Below, piece after piece: positions 1 to 5,972 of a DNA stretch of 13,477 bases (position 1 is its first letter; every line of letters starts with the position of its first letter). The stretch is from DATLGD01 sp035540755 (GTDB lineage: Bacteria > Actinomycetota > Actinomycetes > Mycobacteriales > SCTD01). The translations under genes were made by a program, and so were the position numbers. The stretch lies in contig DATLGD010000118.1 of the NCBI GenBank assembly GCA_035540755.1, positions 1 to 13,477 on the forward strand. The letters are read 5' to 3'. The notes beneath the pieces are model-generated. The model had not been told where the DNA came from. It did no database searches and saw only the letters and a program-made list of their open reading frames with translations.

Positions 1-25
1 CTTGCGGACCGTGTGCGGACTAACG

Positions 26-42
26 AGGGGCCGTAGGCCCCT
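26..42 (-). terminator. Possible ychF terminator hairpin
   Basis: The sequence shows a perfect 7-bp inverted repeat, AGGGGCC (26-32) and GGCCCCT (36-42), with a 3-nt GTA loop. It lies 22 nt beyond the ychF stop codon, reading along the minus strand. No T-run follows, but strong GC-rich stems without a U-tract are common terminator candidates in high-GC actinobacteria. The position after a gene end is the main support. The function is inferred. Confidence 0.45.
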
Positions 43-63
43 GACCTGCAGGTTTAGCGCGTT

Positions 64-1137
64 CTACACGTTGAAGCGGAACTCCACGACGTCGCCGTCC
101 TGCATGACGTAGTCCTTGCCCTCCATGCGCGCCTTGCCGGCAGCGCGCGCTGCGGCGATGGACCCCGCCGCGACGAGGTCGTCGAAGCTGATGACCTCCG
201 CCTTGATGAAACCCTTCTGGAAGTCGGTGTGGATGACGCCGGCCGCCTCGGGGGCGGTCGCCCCCTTGCGGATCGTCCACGCCCGCGCCTCCTTCGGCCC
301 GGCCGTGAGGTAGGTCTGCAGCCCGAGCGTCTCGAAGCCGACGCGGGCGAGCTGGTCGAGCCCGCTCTCCTGCTGGCCCATCGACTGCAGCAGCTCGAGC
401 GCCTCGTCGTCGGGCAGCTCGACCAGCTCCATCTCGACCTTGGCGTCGAGGAAGACCGCCTCGGCAGGGGCGACCAGCGCCTGCAGCTCGGCCTTTCGCG
501 CGTCGTCGGTGAGCGCGTCCTCGTCGAGGTTGAAGACGTAGAGGAACGGCTTGGCCGTCAGCAGGTGCAGCTCGCGCAGCGGCTCGCGGTCGAGACCGGC
601 GGCGAAGACGGTCCGGCCGCTGTCGAGCACCTGCTGCGCCTCGCGGACGGCCTCGAGCTGCGGCACGACGTCCTTCTTGATCCGCGCCTCCTTCTCCAGC
701 CGTGGGATCGCCTTCTCGACCGTCTGCAGGTCGGCGAGGATGAGCTCGGTGTTGATGGTCTCGATGTCGTCCTTGGGAGACACGCGGCCGTCGACGTGCA
801 CGACGTCGTCGTCCTGGAAGGCGCGGATGACCTGGCAGATCGCGTCGCTGTCGCGGATGTTGGCGAGGAACTTGTTGCCGAGCCCGGCTCCCTCGCTGGC
901 GCCCTTGACGATGCCGGCGATGTCGACGAAGTCGACGGTGGCGGGGATCTGCTTCTGCGAGCCGAACACCTCGGCCAGCTTGGCGATCCGCTCGTCCGGG
1001 ACGCCGACGACGCCGACGTTCGGCTCGATCGTGGCGAACGGGTAGTTCGCGGCCAGCACGTCGTTCTTGGTCAGGGCGTTGAACAGCGTGCTCTTGCCGA
1101 CGTTGGGCAGGCCGACGATCCCGATGGTGAGGCTCAC
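64..1137 (-). CDS. ychF: Redox-regulated ATPase YchF (Obg-related P-loop protein)
   Basis: This is a 357-residue cytosolic P-loop NTPase of the Obg/YchF family, which binds ribosomes and is linked to translation and stress responses. The Walker A motif GLPNVGKST is at residues 9-17 and the G3 motif DIAG at 72-75. In the G4 position, NLDE (203-206) replaces the NKxD of true GTPases, the known basis for ATP preference in this family. His114 is present at the position proposed to act in hydrolysis in E. coli YchF. Residues about 275-357 form the C-terminal TGS domain, ending in DGDVVEFRFNV. Length is close to the family norm of about 363. The start is GTG at 1137 and gives the canonical N-terminus with no spare residues. 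No strong Shine-Dalgarno or -10 element is visible. The gene is divergent from rmuC. The identification is secure. Confidence 0.97.
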   Translation of the reverse strand: MSLTIGIVGLPNVGKSTLFNALTKNDVLAANYPFATIEPNVGVVGVPDERIAKLAEVFGSQKQIPATVDFVDIAGIVKGASEGAGLGNKFLANIRDSDAICQVIRAFQDDDVVHVDGRVSPKDDIETINTELILADLQTVEKAIPRLEKEARIKKDVVPQLEAVREAQQVLDSGRTVFAAGLDREPLRELHLLTAKPFLYVFNLDEDALTDDARKAELQALVAPAEAVFLDAKVEMELVELPDDEALELLQSMGQQESGLDQLARVGFETLGLQTYLTAGPKEARAWTIRKGATAPEAAGVIHTDFQKGFIKAEVISFDDLVAAGSIAAARAAGKARMEGKDYVMQDGDVVEFRFNV

Positions 1138-1148
1138 TGATCCGCTTT

Positions 1149-1212
1149 CGCTCGCTGCGCGAGCGGACGACCCGCCCGCTCCTTCGTCGCGGAGCGCCGT
1201 CCGCAGGCTCCG
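1149..1212. repeat. Palindrome cluster in the ychF/rmuC divergent gap
   Basis: The 147-bp gap between the two divergent genes holds three inverted repeats. CGCTCGC (1149-1155) pairs with GCGAGCG (1159-1165) across a 3-nt loop. CGCTCC (1177-1182) pairs with GGAGCG (1191-1196). CGGAGC (1190-1195) can instead pair with GCTCCG (1207-1212), so the last two hairpins are mutually exclusive. They sit upstream of the ychF start codon and may lie in its leader or promoter. Whether they are regulatory or a dispersed intergenic repeat cannot be told from one locus. The remaining gap holds no recognisable gene. Confidence 0.5.
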
Positions 1213-1272
1213 CTCGCAGGTCCGACGCTACCGGCCGGGCGCGCCGTTCCCGGACCTGTCGGACCCGGGTGG

Positions 1273-1278
1273 CACCGT
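1273..1278 (+). promoter_or_regulatory. Weak -10-like hexamer for rmuC (leaderless type)
   Basis: CACCGT ends 6 nt before the rmuC ATG, the same spacing seen for several other genes here, but its first base departs from the TANNNT consensus. No clear Shine-Dalgarno precedes the ATG, so a leaderless transcript is plausible. This call rests on position and analogy only. Confidence 0.35.
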
Positions 1279-1284
1279 CGCGGC

Positions 1285-2469
1285 ATGGACGCCCTTCCCC
1301 TCGCCCTCGCGCTGCTGGCCGCCCTCGCCGGCGGGCTCGTGCTCGGCCTCGCCGCCGGGCGGCTGCTCGCCCGGCGCGACGAGCAGCTGCTGCTGAGCTC
1401 CTTCCAGGGGCTCGCGTCGCGCGCGCTCGCCGGCACGCGTGAGGAGGCGGCGCGCGAGCTCGACGGCCAGCGCGACGCCGTGGCGCACCTGGTGCACCCG
1501 CTGGCCGAGCAGCTCTCCCGGGTCGATGCCCACCTGCGCGAGCTGGAGGTGGAGCGGGCGCGCACCTCCGCCGAGCTGCGGGAGCAGGTGAGCACCGTGC
1601 GGCTGACCTCGGAGTCGCTCGGTCGTGAGACGGCCGCCCTGGTCGACGCGCTGCGCAAGCCGCAGGCGCGCGGGCGGTGGGGCGAGGTCCAGCTGCGCCG
1701 GGTGGTCGAGCACGCCGGCATGACGGAGCGCTGCGACTTCGACGAGCAGGTCAGCGTTGTCGGAGCCGACGGGCGCGCCCTGCGGCCCGACCTCGTGGTG
1801 CGGCTCGCCGGCGGCCGCTGCGTGGTGGTCGACGCGAAGGTCACCCTGGCCGCCTACCTCGAGGCGGTCGAGTCGGGCGACGAGCGCGTGCGCGAGGAGC
1901 GGCTCGATGCGCACGCCCGGCACCTGCGCGCGCACGTCGACCGGTTGGCCGACAAGGCGTACTGGTCGCAGCTCGGCGACACCCCCGAGTTCGTCGTGCT
2001 GTTCGTTCCCGGCGAGGCGTTCCTGGCACCGGCGCTCGAGCGCGACCCGGCGCTGCTGGAGCACGCGTTCAGCCGGCGGGTGCACCTGGCGACACCGACC
2101 ACGCTGATCTCGATGCTGCGCACGGTCGCCTACGCCTGGCAGCAGCAGGCGCTGACGGAGAACGCGCGAGCGGTCTTCGAGACCGGCAAGGAGCTGCACG
2201 CCCGTCTCGCGACCCTCGGCGGCCACGTCGACAAGCTCGGCCGCACGCTCGGCACCGCGGTCGCCGACTACAACCGCACGGTCGGGTCGCTCGAGCGCAC
2301 CGTGCTGCCGGCCTCGCGCCGGATGGCCGACCTCGGCGTCGTCGAGCAGGCGCTGCCCCTGCCGCGGGAGGTCGACGACGTTGCGAAGCCGATCAGCGCC
2401 CCCCACCTGCTGGACGCGCCCGGTCCGGGGCAGGCGCTCGTCGCGGTGCCGGACGAGGCGACCGGCTGA
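1285..2469 (+). CDS. rmuC: DNA recombination protein RmuC
   Basis: This 394-residue protein belongs to the RmuC family, PD-(D/E)XK-related proteins that in E. coli limit recombination at inverted repeats. Residues 5-26 are a hydrophobic N-terminal segment followed by Arg-rich sequence, fitting a membrane anchor facing the cytosol. Residues about 45-120 are a charged helical, probably coiled-coil stretch. The family core then follows: GRWGEVQLRRVVEHAGM at 130-146, VVDAKVTLAAYLEAVE at 181-196, FVVLFVPGEAFLAPALE at 236-252 and LISMLRTVAYAWQQQAL at 274-290. D183 and K185 in the VVDAK motif look like part of the nuclease-like active site. The ATG at 1285 places the hydrophobic anchor at the N-terminus and has a -10-like hexamer 6 nt upstream. 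The gene converges on the small gene at 2520-2795 with a 50-bp gap. The identification is firm; the biochemical role is less settled across the family. Confidence 0.95.
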   Translation: MDALPLALALLAALAGGLVLGLAAGRLLARRDEQLLLSSFQGLASRALAGTREEAARELDGQRDAVAHLVHPLAEQLSRVDAHLRELEVERARTSAELREQVSTVRLTSESLGRETAALVDALRKPQARGRWGEVQLRRVVEHAGMTERCDFDEQVSVVGADGRALRPDLVVRLAGGRCVVVDAKVTLAAYLEAVESGDERVREERLDAHARHLRAHVDRLADKAYWSQLGDTPEFVVLFVPGEAFLAPALERDPALLEHAFSRRVHLATPTTLISMLRTVAYAWQQQALTENARAVFETGKELHARLATLGGHVDKLGRTLGTAVADYNRTVGSLERTVLPASRRMADLGVVEQALPLPREVDDVAKPISAPHLLDAPGPGQALVAVPDEATG

Positions 2470-2519
2470 CCTGGGTCCCGTCGCGACCTCTGTCAGAGCC
2501 TGGTGCGGCGACCCGCGGA

Positions 2520-2795
2520 TCAGGACTGCAGGCCCCGCTCGGTGCACAGCTGCACGGCCGACCTGGCGACCACCGCGGCGGGGGTGGCGCCGGCCCGCGG
2601 CAGATCGGCGAGCAGGCGCCGGGCCAGCTCCGGCGCATCCAGGGACCCCATGTCGGCCAGGTGGTCGCCGGCGAGCACTGCCAGCTCGCGGGCGACCTCT
2701 TCGGGCATGCCCGGGTCGGCGCCACGGGCCAGGGCCATCACGTGCTCGGCGTCGTACCCGACGGGCCCGGCGGCGCCGGGAGTGGAATCGGTCAC
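2520..2795 (-). CDS. Small hypothetical protein, 91 aa
   Basis: I do not recognise a family. The predicted product is 91 residues, soluble and acidic, with an amphipathic helical middle (about 30-65, rich in Ala, Leu, Glu and Asp), one cysteine near the C-terminus and no signal peptide or membrane segment. The gene is supported by context. It has a GTG start preceded, at exactly 6 nt, by TACCGT on the minus strand, matching the leaderless promoters of ispH, glpX and xseA. It also fills an otherwise empty 390-bp interval between rmuC and the DUF6542 gene without overlapping either. It is divergent from the DUF6542 gene, with 67 bp between the start codons, and convergent with rmuC. No other frame in this interval looks more protein-like. 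It could be a lineage-restricted gene. Confidence 0.6.
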   Translation of the reverse strand: MTDSTPGAAGPVGYDAEHVMALARGADPGMPEEVARELAVLAGDHLADMGSLDAPELARRLLADLPRAGATPAAVVARSAVQLCTERGLQS

Positions 2796-2801
2796 GGCGA
2801 C

Positions 2802-2807
2802 ACGGTA
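2802..2807 (-). promoter_or_regulatory. -10 hexamer TACCGT, leaderless promoter of the 91-aa gene
   Basis: Reading the minus strand, TACCGT fits TANNNT and is followed by 6 nt and then the GTG start at 2795. This spacing would put the transcript start at or next to the start codon. No Shine-Dalgarno is present. It supports both the gene and its start choice. Confidence 0.55.
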
Positions 2808-2848
2808 GGACGCACGGCGGGCATCCCGTCAGACCGGTGCCCGGGGAG

Positions 2849-2854
2849 TAGCGT
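2849..2854 (+). promoter_or_regulatory. -10 hexamer TAGCGT upstream of the DUF6542 gene
   Basis: TAGCGT matches TANNNT and lies 8 nt before the GTG start at 2863, again without a Shine-Dalgarno. The identical hexamer precedes xseA at 5961-5966. The spacing is 2 nt longer than in the other cases, so the transcript may start at the codon or within a base or two of it. Confidence 0.55.
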
Positions 2855-2862
2855 CCGGCACC

Positions 2863-3381
2863 GTGAGCCCGCCCGACCGGGAGCCGGTCCGCGCCACCGA
2901 CGCCGGACGCACCGCCGGCGCTGCCGCGCTGCGCACGCCTTCACCCGACGGCGGAACGGCCGGGCGTCGTTGGCGCGGCCTCGACGCTCTCGCCGACCGG
3001 CGCGGTCTCACCGCCCTCGGCGCCGTGGCGGTGGCGCTCACCCTCGGGGTGGTCGGCGGCGCGTGGGACGTCGCGACCGGCCCGGGGCTGCGGCAGGTCT
3101 TCGCGGCCTGCTTCGTGGTCGGCTGCGGGCTCGCCGCCCTCACCGTCCACCGCGAGGACGTGCGCGCCGCCGTCGTCATGCCGCCGCTGGTCTACCTCGC
3201 CCTGGCCGTGCTCGGCGGCGTGGTCGAGCGGGCCGGGACGTCGGGGTCGTTCGTCGAGCAGCAGGCCCTCGAGCTGGCGAACGCCCTGGTGCTGGGAGCA
3301 CCGGTCCTGATCAGCGCGACCGCGGTGGCCCTGCTGGTCGGCGTCGGGCGGGTCGTGCTGGAGCGCGACGCACCGTCCTGA
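2863..3381 (+). CDS. DUF6542 domain membrane protein
   Basis: This 172-residue integral membrane protein resembles the actinobacterial DUF6542 family; its role is unknown. The first ~45 residues are a polar, Arg/Pro/Gly-rich cytosolic tail. Hydrophobic segments follow at about 50-68, 78-95, 103-121 and 137-162, suggesting four membrane passes. The most family-like stretch runs from LTALGAVAVALTLGVVGGAW (49-68) through GLRQVFAACFVVGCGLAALTV (one residue of loop aside) to AAVVMPPLVYL (102-112). The start is GTG at 2863, placed by the TAGCGT hexamer just upstream. From memory, homologues sit beside ispH and ychF in mycobacteria (Rv1111c), which matches this neighbourhood. It converges on ispH with only 18 bp between the stop codons. 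Family assignment is by recall of the motif pattern. Confidence 0.85.
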   Translation: MSPPDREPVRATDAGRTAGAAALRTPSPDGGTAGRRWRGLDALADRRGLTALGAVAVALTLGVVGGAWDVATGPGLRQVFAACFVVGCGLAALTVHREDVRAAVVMPPLVYLALAVLGGVVERAGTSGSFVEQQALELANALVLGAPVLISATAVALLVGVGRVVLERDAPS

Positions 3382-3399
3382 GCGGTGGGCGCGGCGAGC

Positions 3400-4410
3400 T
3401 CAGGCGGTCTCGGCGATCCCGGCCTTGCGCAGGTCCCGTCGCAGCTCCGGCGGCAGGGCGAACAGCAGCGACTCGCGCGCCGACTCGACCTCCTGCACGT
3501 CGCCGAACCCGCGCTCGGCCAGCCAGCCGAGGACCTGCTCGACGAGCTCCTCGGGCACGGACGCTCCGCTGGTGACCCCCAGCGTGCGCACGCCGTCGAG
3601 CCAGCCCGGATCGATCTCGGAGGCGTCGTCGACGAGGTAGGACGCGCGGGCGCCGGCGGTCAGCGCGACCTCGACGAGCCGGACCGAGTTCGAGGAGTTG
3701 CGCGATCCGACGACGAGCACGAGGTCGGCGGCGGCCGCGATCTCCTTCACCGCCACCTGCCGGTTCGACGTGGCGTAGCAGATGTCGGCCGACGGCGGGC
3801 CCTGCAGCAGGGGGAAGCGCTCGCGCAGCGCCTCGATGGTCACGTTCGTCTCGTCGACCGACAGCGTGGTCTGGGACAGGTAGGCCACCCGGGCCGGGTC
3901 GCGGACCTCGACCGCAGCCGCCTCCTCGGGACCGTCGACGAGGTGGATGTGCTCCGGCGCCTGCCCGGTGGTGCCGACGACCTCCTCGTGCCCCTCGTGC
4001 CCGATGAGCACGATGTCGAGGTCCTCGGCGGCGAAGCGCTTGGCCTCGACGTGCACCTTCGTGACCAGCGGGCAGGTCGCGTCGATGGTCTTGAGCGAGC
4101 GCTGCTGCGCCTCGGCGTGCACGGTGGGTGCGACGCCGTGCGCCGAGAAGACGACCGTGGCGCCCTCGGGCACCTCCTCGGTCTCCTCGACGAAGATCGC
4201 GCCCTGCGCCTCGAGCGTGCGCACGACGTGGGCGTTGTGCACGATCTGCTTGCGCACGTAGACCGGGGCGCCGTAGACCTCGAGCGCCTTCTCGACGGTG
4301 ACCACGGCGCGGTCGACGCCGGCGCAGTAGCCGCGCGGCCGGGCCAGCAGCACCCGGCCGGCCGCGCGCGGGGCACCGGCGACCGGCTGGGTAGGAGGGG
4401 TGGCCGTCAT
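3400..4410 (-). CDS. ispH: 4-hydroxy-3-methylbut-2-enyl diphosphate reductase IspH
   Basis: IspH (LytB) is a cytosolic [4Fe-4S] enzyme catalysing the last step of the MEP pathway, reducing HMBPP to IPP and DMAPP. The product has 336 residues. The three cluster ligands are visible: Cys29 in RGYCAGVDRA, Cys113 in DATCPLV and Cys211 in ICYATSNRQ. Substrate-site motifs are also present: HNAHVV (58-63), SAHGV (89-93), the acid-base segment IGHEGHEEVVGT (136-147) and SRNSSNS (236-242). The frame stays open upstream for another 87 codons. I chose the ATG at 4410 because it gives a normal-length N-terminus before RVLLARPRGYCAG and because TACGAT lies exactly 6 nt upstream; the extension is Arg/Pro/Gly-rich and not family-like. 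The gene is divergent from the lipid-droplet-type gene across 157 bp and convergent with the DUF6542 gene. Confidence 0.97.
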   Translation of the reverse strand: MTATPPTQPVAGAPRAAGRVLLARPRGYCAGVDRAVVTVEKALEVYGAPVYVRKQIVHNAHVVRTLEAQGAIFVEETEEVPEGATVVFSAHGVAPTVHAEAQQRSLKTIDATCPLVTKVHVEAKRFAAEDLDIVLIGHEGHEEVVGTTGQAPEHIHLVDGPEEAAAVEVRDPARVAYLSQTTLSVDETNVTIEALRERFPLLQGPPSADICYATSNRQVAVKEIAAAADLVLVVGSRNSSNSVRLVEVALTAGARASYLVDDASEIDPGWLDGVRTLGVTSGASVPEELVEQVLGWLAERGFGDVQEVESARESLLFALPPELRRDLRKAGIAETA

Positions 4411-4416
4411 GTGCTC

Positions 4417-4422
4417 ATCGTA
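4417..4422 (-). promoter_or_regulatory. -10 hexamer TACGAT, leaderless promoter of ispH
   Basis: On the minus strand TACGAT is followed by the 6-nt spacer GAGCAC and then the ispH ATG. No Shine-Dalgarno precedes the ATG. It matches the recurrent TANNNT-N6-start pattern of this window and decides the ispH start. I see no convincing -35 element. Confidence 0.6.
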
Positions 4423-4556
4423 CGGCCGCGACCGCGCCCCGGCCGGTCGACGATGTGCGTGCAGGCTCGCCAGGACCCCGCCCGGCCCTGTGATCGACGG
4501 CGCGTGTGAGATGCGGGGACCTCGGGCACGCCAGCCCTGATCGCCGTCCGACTCCC

Positions 4557-4562
4557 GGAGGA
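4557..4562 (+). promoter_or_regulatory. Strong Shine-Dalgarno GGAGGA
   Basis: GGAGGA ends 5 nt before the ATG at 4568. It is the best ribosome binding site in the window and contrasts with the mostly leaderless-looking genes around it. This gene is therefore expected to have a true 5' untranslated leader, with its promoter somewhere in 4423-4550, where I could not pick a convincing -10. Confidence 0.75.
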
Positions 4563-4567
4563 ACCGC

Positions 4568-5866
4568 ATGCCGAGCCCCGTCCCGACCCCCGTCGCCGCC
4601 GCCCTCGGGCTGGTGCCGACCGTCCTCGACGGCGTCCGCCGCCTGCCGGGCAAGGCCATCTCGCTGCCCATCGTGGCGGTGAGCTCCGCGCTCGCCGGCC
4701 TCGACTACGCGCGCCGGGAGTACGACGACCTCGCCCAGCGCGGCGAGCGCCTGCTCGCCCGCCTGCGCGGCGTGTCCTTCGACGAGCTCGAGGACCGCTT
4801 CGAGGACCGTCTCGAGGGCACCCCCCTCGCCCGCCCCTACGACGCCGTCGAGGACGCCCTCGAGGACGCCGGCGCCGCCGTCTCCCGCGTGGCGAGCAAG
4901 ACCGCGAAGACCGCCCGCGCCAGGGTGCAGGGCGGCACCAAGGCGGTCGGCCGCAGCGCCGAGACGGCCTCGGGCACCGTGTCGGACCTGTCCGAGCGCG
5001 CCGCGCAGAAGGCCGAGAAGGCTGCCGACGCCACCGACAAGGCGGCCAAGAAGACCGCGGGCAAGGCGCAGGGGGCCACCGGCCGCGCCGCCGCCGACGC
5101 CGTCGCCGAGGTCGCGGAGACCGCCGGTGCGGCGCAGGACGCCGAGGCCGCCGCAGGGCAGAAGGCCGGCCGCGCGGCGAAGAAGGCGGGCAAGGTCGCC
5201 GCCAGGGCCGCCAAGGGCGCGGCGAAGACCGCCGAGAAGGCGGGCGGCAAGGTCGACGACGCCGCCACCGCCGTCGCCGGCACCGCCGAGAAGGCGGAGC
5301 AGCAGGTGCAGCAGGCCGGCCAGGCGGCGGCCGAGGCGACCCAGGACCAGCTGCCGGAGGCCGAGCAGCCCAAGGGCGAGGCCACACCGAAGGCCACCCA
5401 GCCCGACGACACCCCGGTCGAGACCGCGGCCAGCTCCGACGTCGTCGACACCGTCGAGGAGGTCGTCGCCTCGACGAGCGCACCCGAGGTCACCGACCAC
5501 GACGAGCTGCCGCTGCCCGACTACGACCACATGACGCTCGGCGCCCTGCGCGGCCGGCTGCGCAGCCTGACCACCGAGCAGCTCGTGCAGCTGCGCGACT
5601 ACGAGAAGGCGCACGCCAAGCGGCTGCCGGTCGTCACCATGCTCGACAACCGCATCGCCAAGCTCGCCACCGACAGCTCGGAGCAGCCGAGCGGCGTGCC
5701 GTCGGACCGTCCGGCCCCGGGGCAGAAGAAGTCCCGGTCGGGCTCCAAGGTCAGCCCCGCCACCGGCGGCCCCGCGCTGAACCCGCCGTCGCAGGGCGTG
5801 CCGACCAACCCGGCGCAGCCGCGCACCACCGGCTCCCCGGGCACCAACCCCAACAGCGAGGCGTAG
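4568..5866 (+). CDS. Lipid-droplet-type/histone-H1-like Ala/Lys-rich protein
   Basis: The 432-residue product is modular. Residues 1-68, with an apolar stretch around LPIVAVSSALAGL (33-45) followed by helical sequence, resemble the lipid-droplet-associated protein family typified by Rv1109c, whose gene lies next to ispH in mycobacteria. Residues about 100-260 are a long low-complexity helical region dominated by Ala and Lys, with repeats such as KKTAGKA, KKAGKVAARAAKGAAKTAEK and EKAADATDKAAKK, like histone H1 tails or HbhA. Residues 258-316 are acidic. Residues 313-367, starting LPLPDYDHMTLGALRGRLRS, form a compact helical domain resembling DUF8129. The last 65 residues are Pro/Ser/Gly-rich and disordered. 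There is no signal peptide. The start is fixed by a strong Shine-Dalgarno, and a large hairpin follows the stop. It could coat lipid inclusions, bind DNA or tether the two; the sequence does not decide. The reading frame is certain, the function is not. Confidence 0.85.
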   Translation: MPSPVPTPVAAALGLVPTVLDGVRRLPGKAISLPIVAVSSALAGLDYARREYDDLAQRGERLLARLRGVSFDELEDRFEDRLEGTPLARPYDAVEDALEDAGAAVSRVASKTAKTARARVQGGTKAVGRSAETASGTVSDLSERAAQKAEKAADATDKAAKKTAGKAQGATGRAAADAVAEVAETAGAAQDAEAAAGQKAGRAAKKAGKVAARAAKGAAKTAEKAGGKVDDAATAVAGTAEKAEQQVQQAGQAAAEATQDQLPEAEQPKGEATPKATQPDDTPVETAASSDVVDTVEEVVASTSAPEVTDHDELPLPDYDHMTLGALRGRLRSLTTEQLVQLRDYEKAHAKRLPVVTMLDNRIAKLATDSSEQPSGVPSDRPAPGQKKSRSGSKVSPATGGPALNPPSQGVPTNPAQPRTTGSPGTNPNSEA

Positions 5867-5878
5867 CCGCCGCACCTC

Positions 5879-5917
5879 CACGAGAGGCCGTTCCCCACCG
5901 GGGAACGGCCTCTCGTG
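5879..5917 (+). terminator. 18-bp perfect-stem terminator hairpin
   Basis: CACGAGAGGCCGTTCCCC (5879-5896) is followed by the 3-nt loop ACC and its exact reverse complement (5900-5917). It begins 13 nt after the stop of the lipid-droplet-type gene and ends 43 nt before the xseA -10 element, so it insulates two same-strand genes. There is no T-run, as is frequent in high-GC genomes. The perfect 18-bp stem makes a terminator the clear best reading. Confidence 0.85.
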
Positions 5918-5960
5918 CGTCCCGGGGCGAGCGCGCAGGACGACGGCGGCGTGCCCTGGC

Positions 5961-5966
5961 TAGCGT
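5961..5966 (+). promoter_or_regulatory. -10 hexamer TAGCGT, leaderless promoter of xseA
   Basis: TAGCGT is followed by GGCGGC (6 nt) and then the xseA GTG at 5973. No Shine-Dalgarno is present. The same hexamer precedes the DUF6542 gene. It lies just beyond the 18-bp hairpin, so xseA should have its own promoter. Confidence 0.6.
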
Positions 5967-5972
5967 GGCGGC

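Noticed and set aside
2488..2504. GTCAGA-containing bases at 2488-2504 and near 2830 as further copies of the repeat family
   Set aside because: They share only 6-8 bases, lack the second stem arm and do not contain the invariant GGGAGAGGCGCCG core.
4491..4548. A 7-bp inverted repeat (GACGGCG/CGCCGTC) and repeated TGATCG in the ispH divergent gap
   Set aside because: The 39-nt separation and GC-rich composition make a chance match likely; there was no link to a promoter element.
4411..4671. An 87-codon upstream extension of ispH
   Set aside because: It would overlap the start of the lipid-droplet-type gene, is Arg/Pro/Gly-rich without family resemblance, and the ATG at 4410 has a promoter hexamer at the expected spacing.
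4415..5881. A long Leu/Gly-rich frame antisense to the Ala/Lys-rich gene
   Set aside because: It is the mirror of Ala/Lys codons; the plus strand has the strong Shine-Dalgarno and a terminator at the right end.
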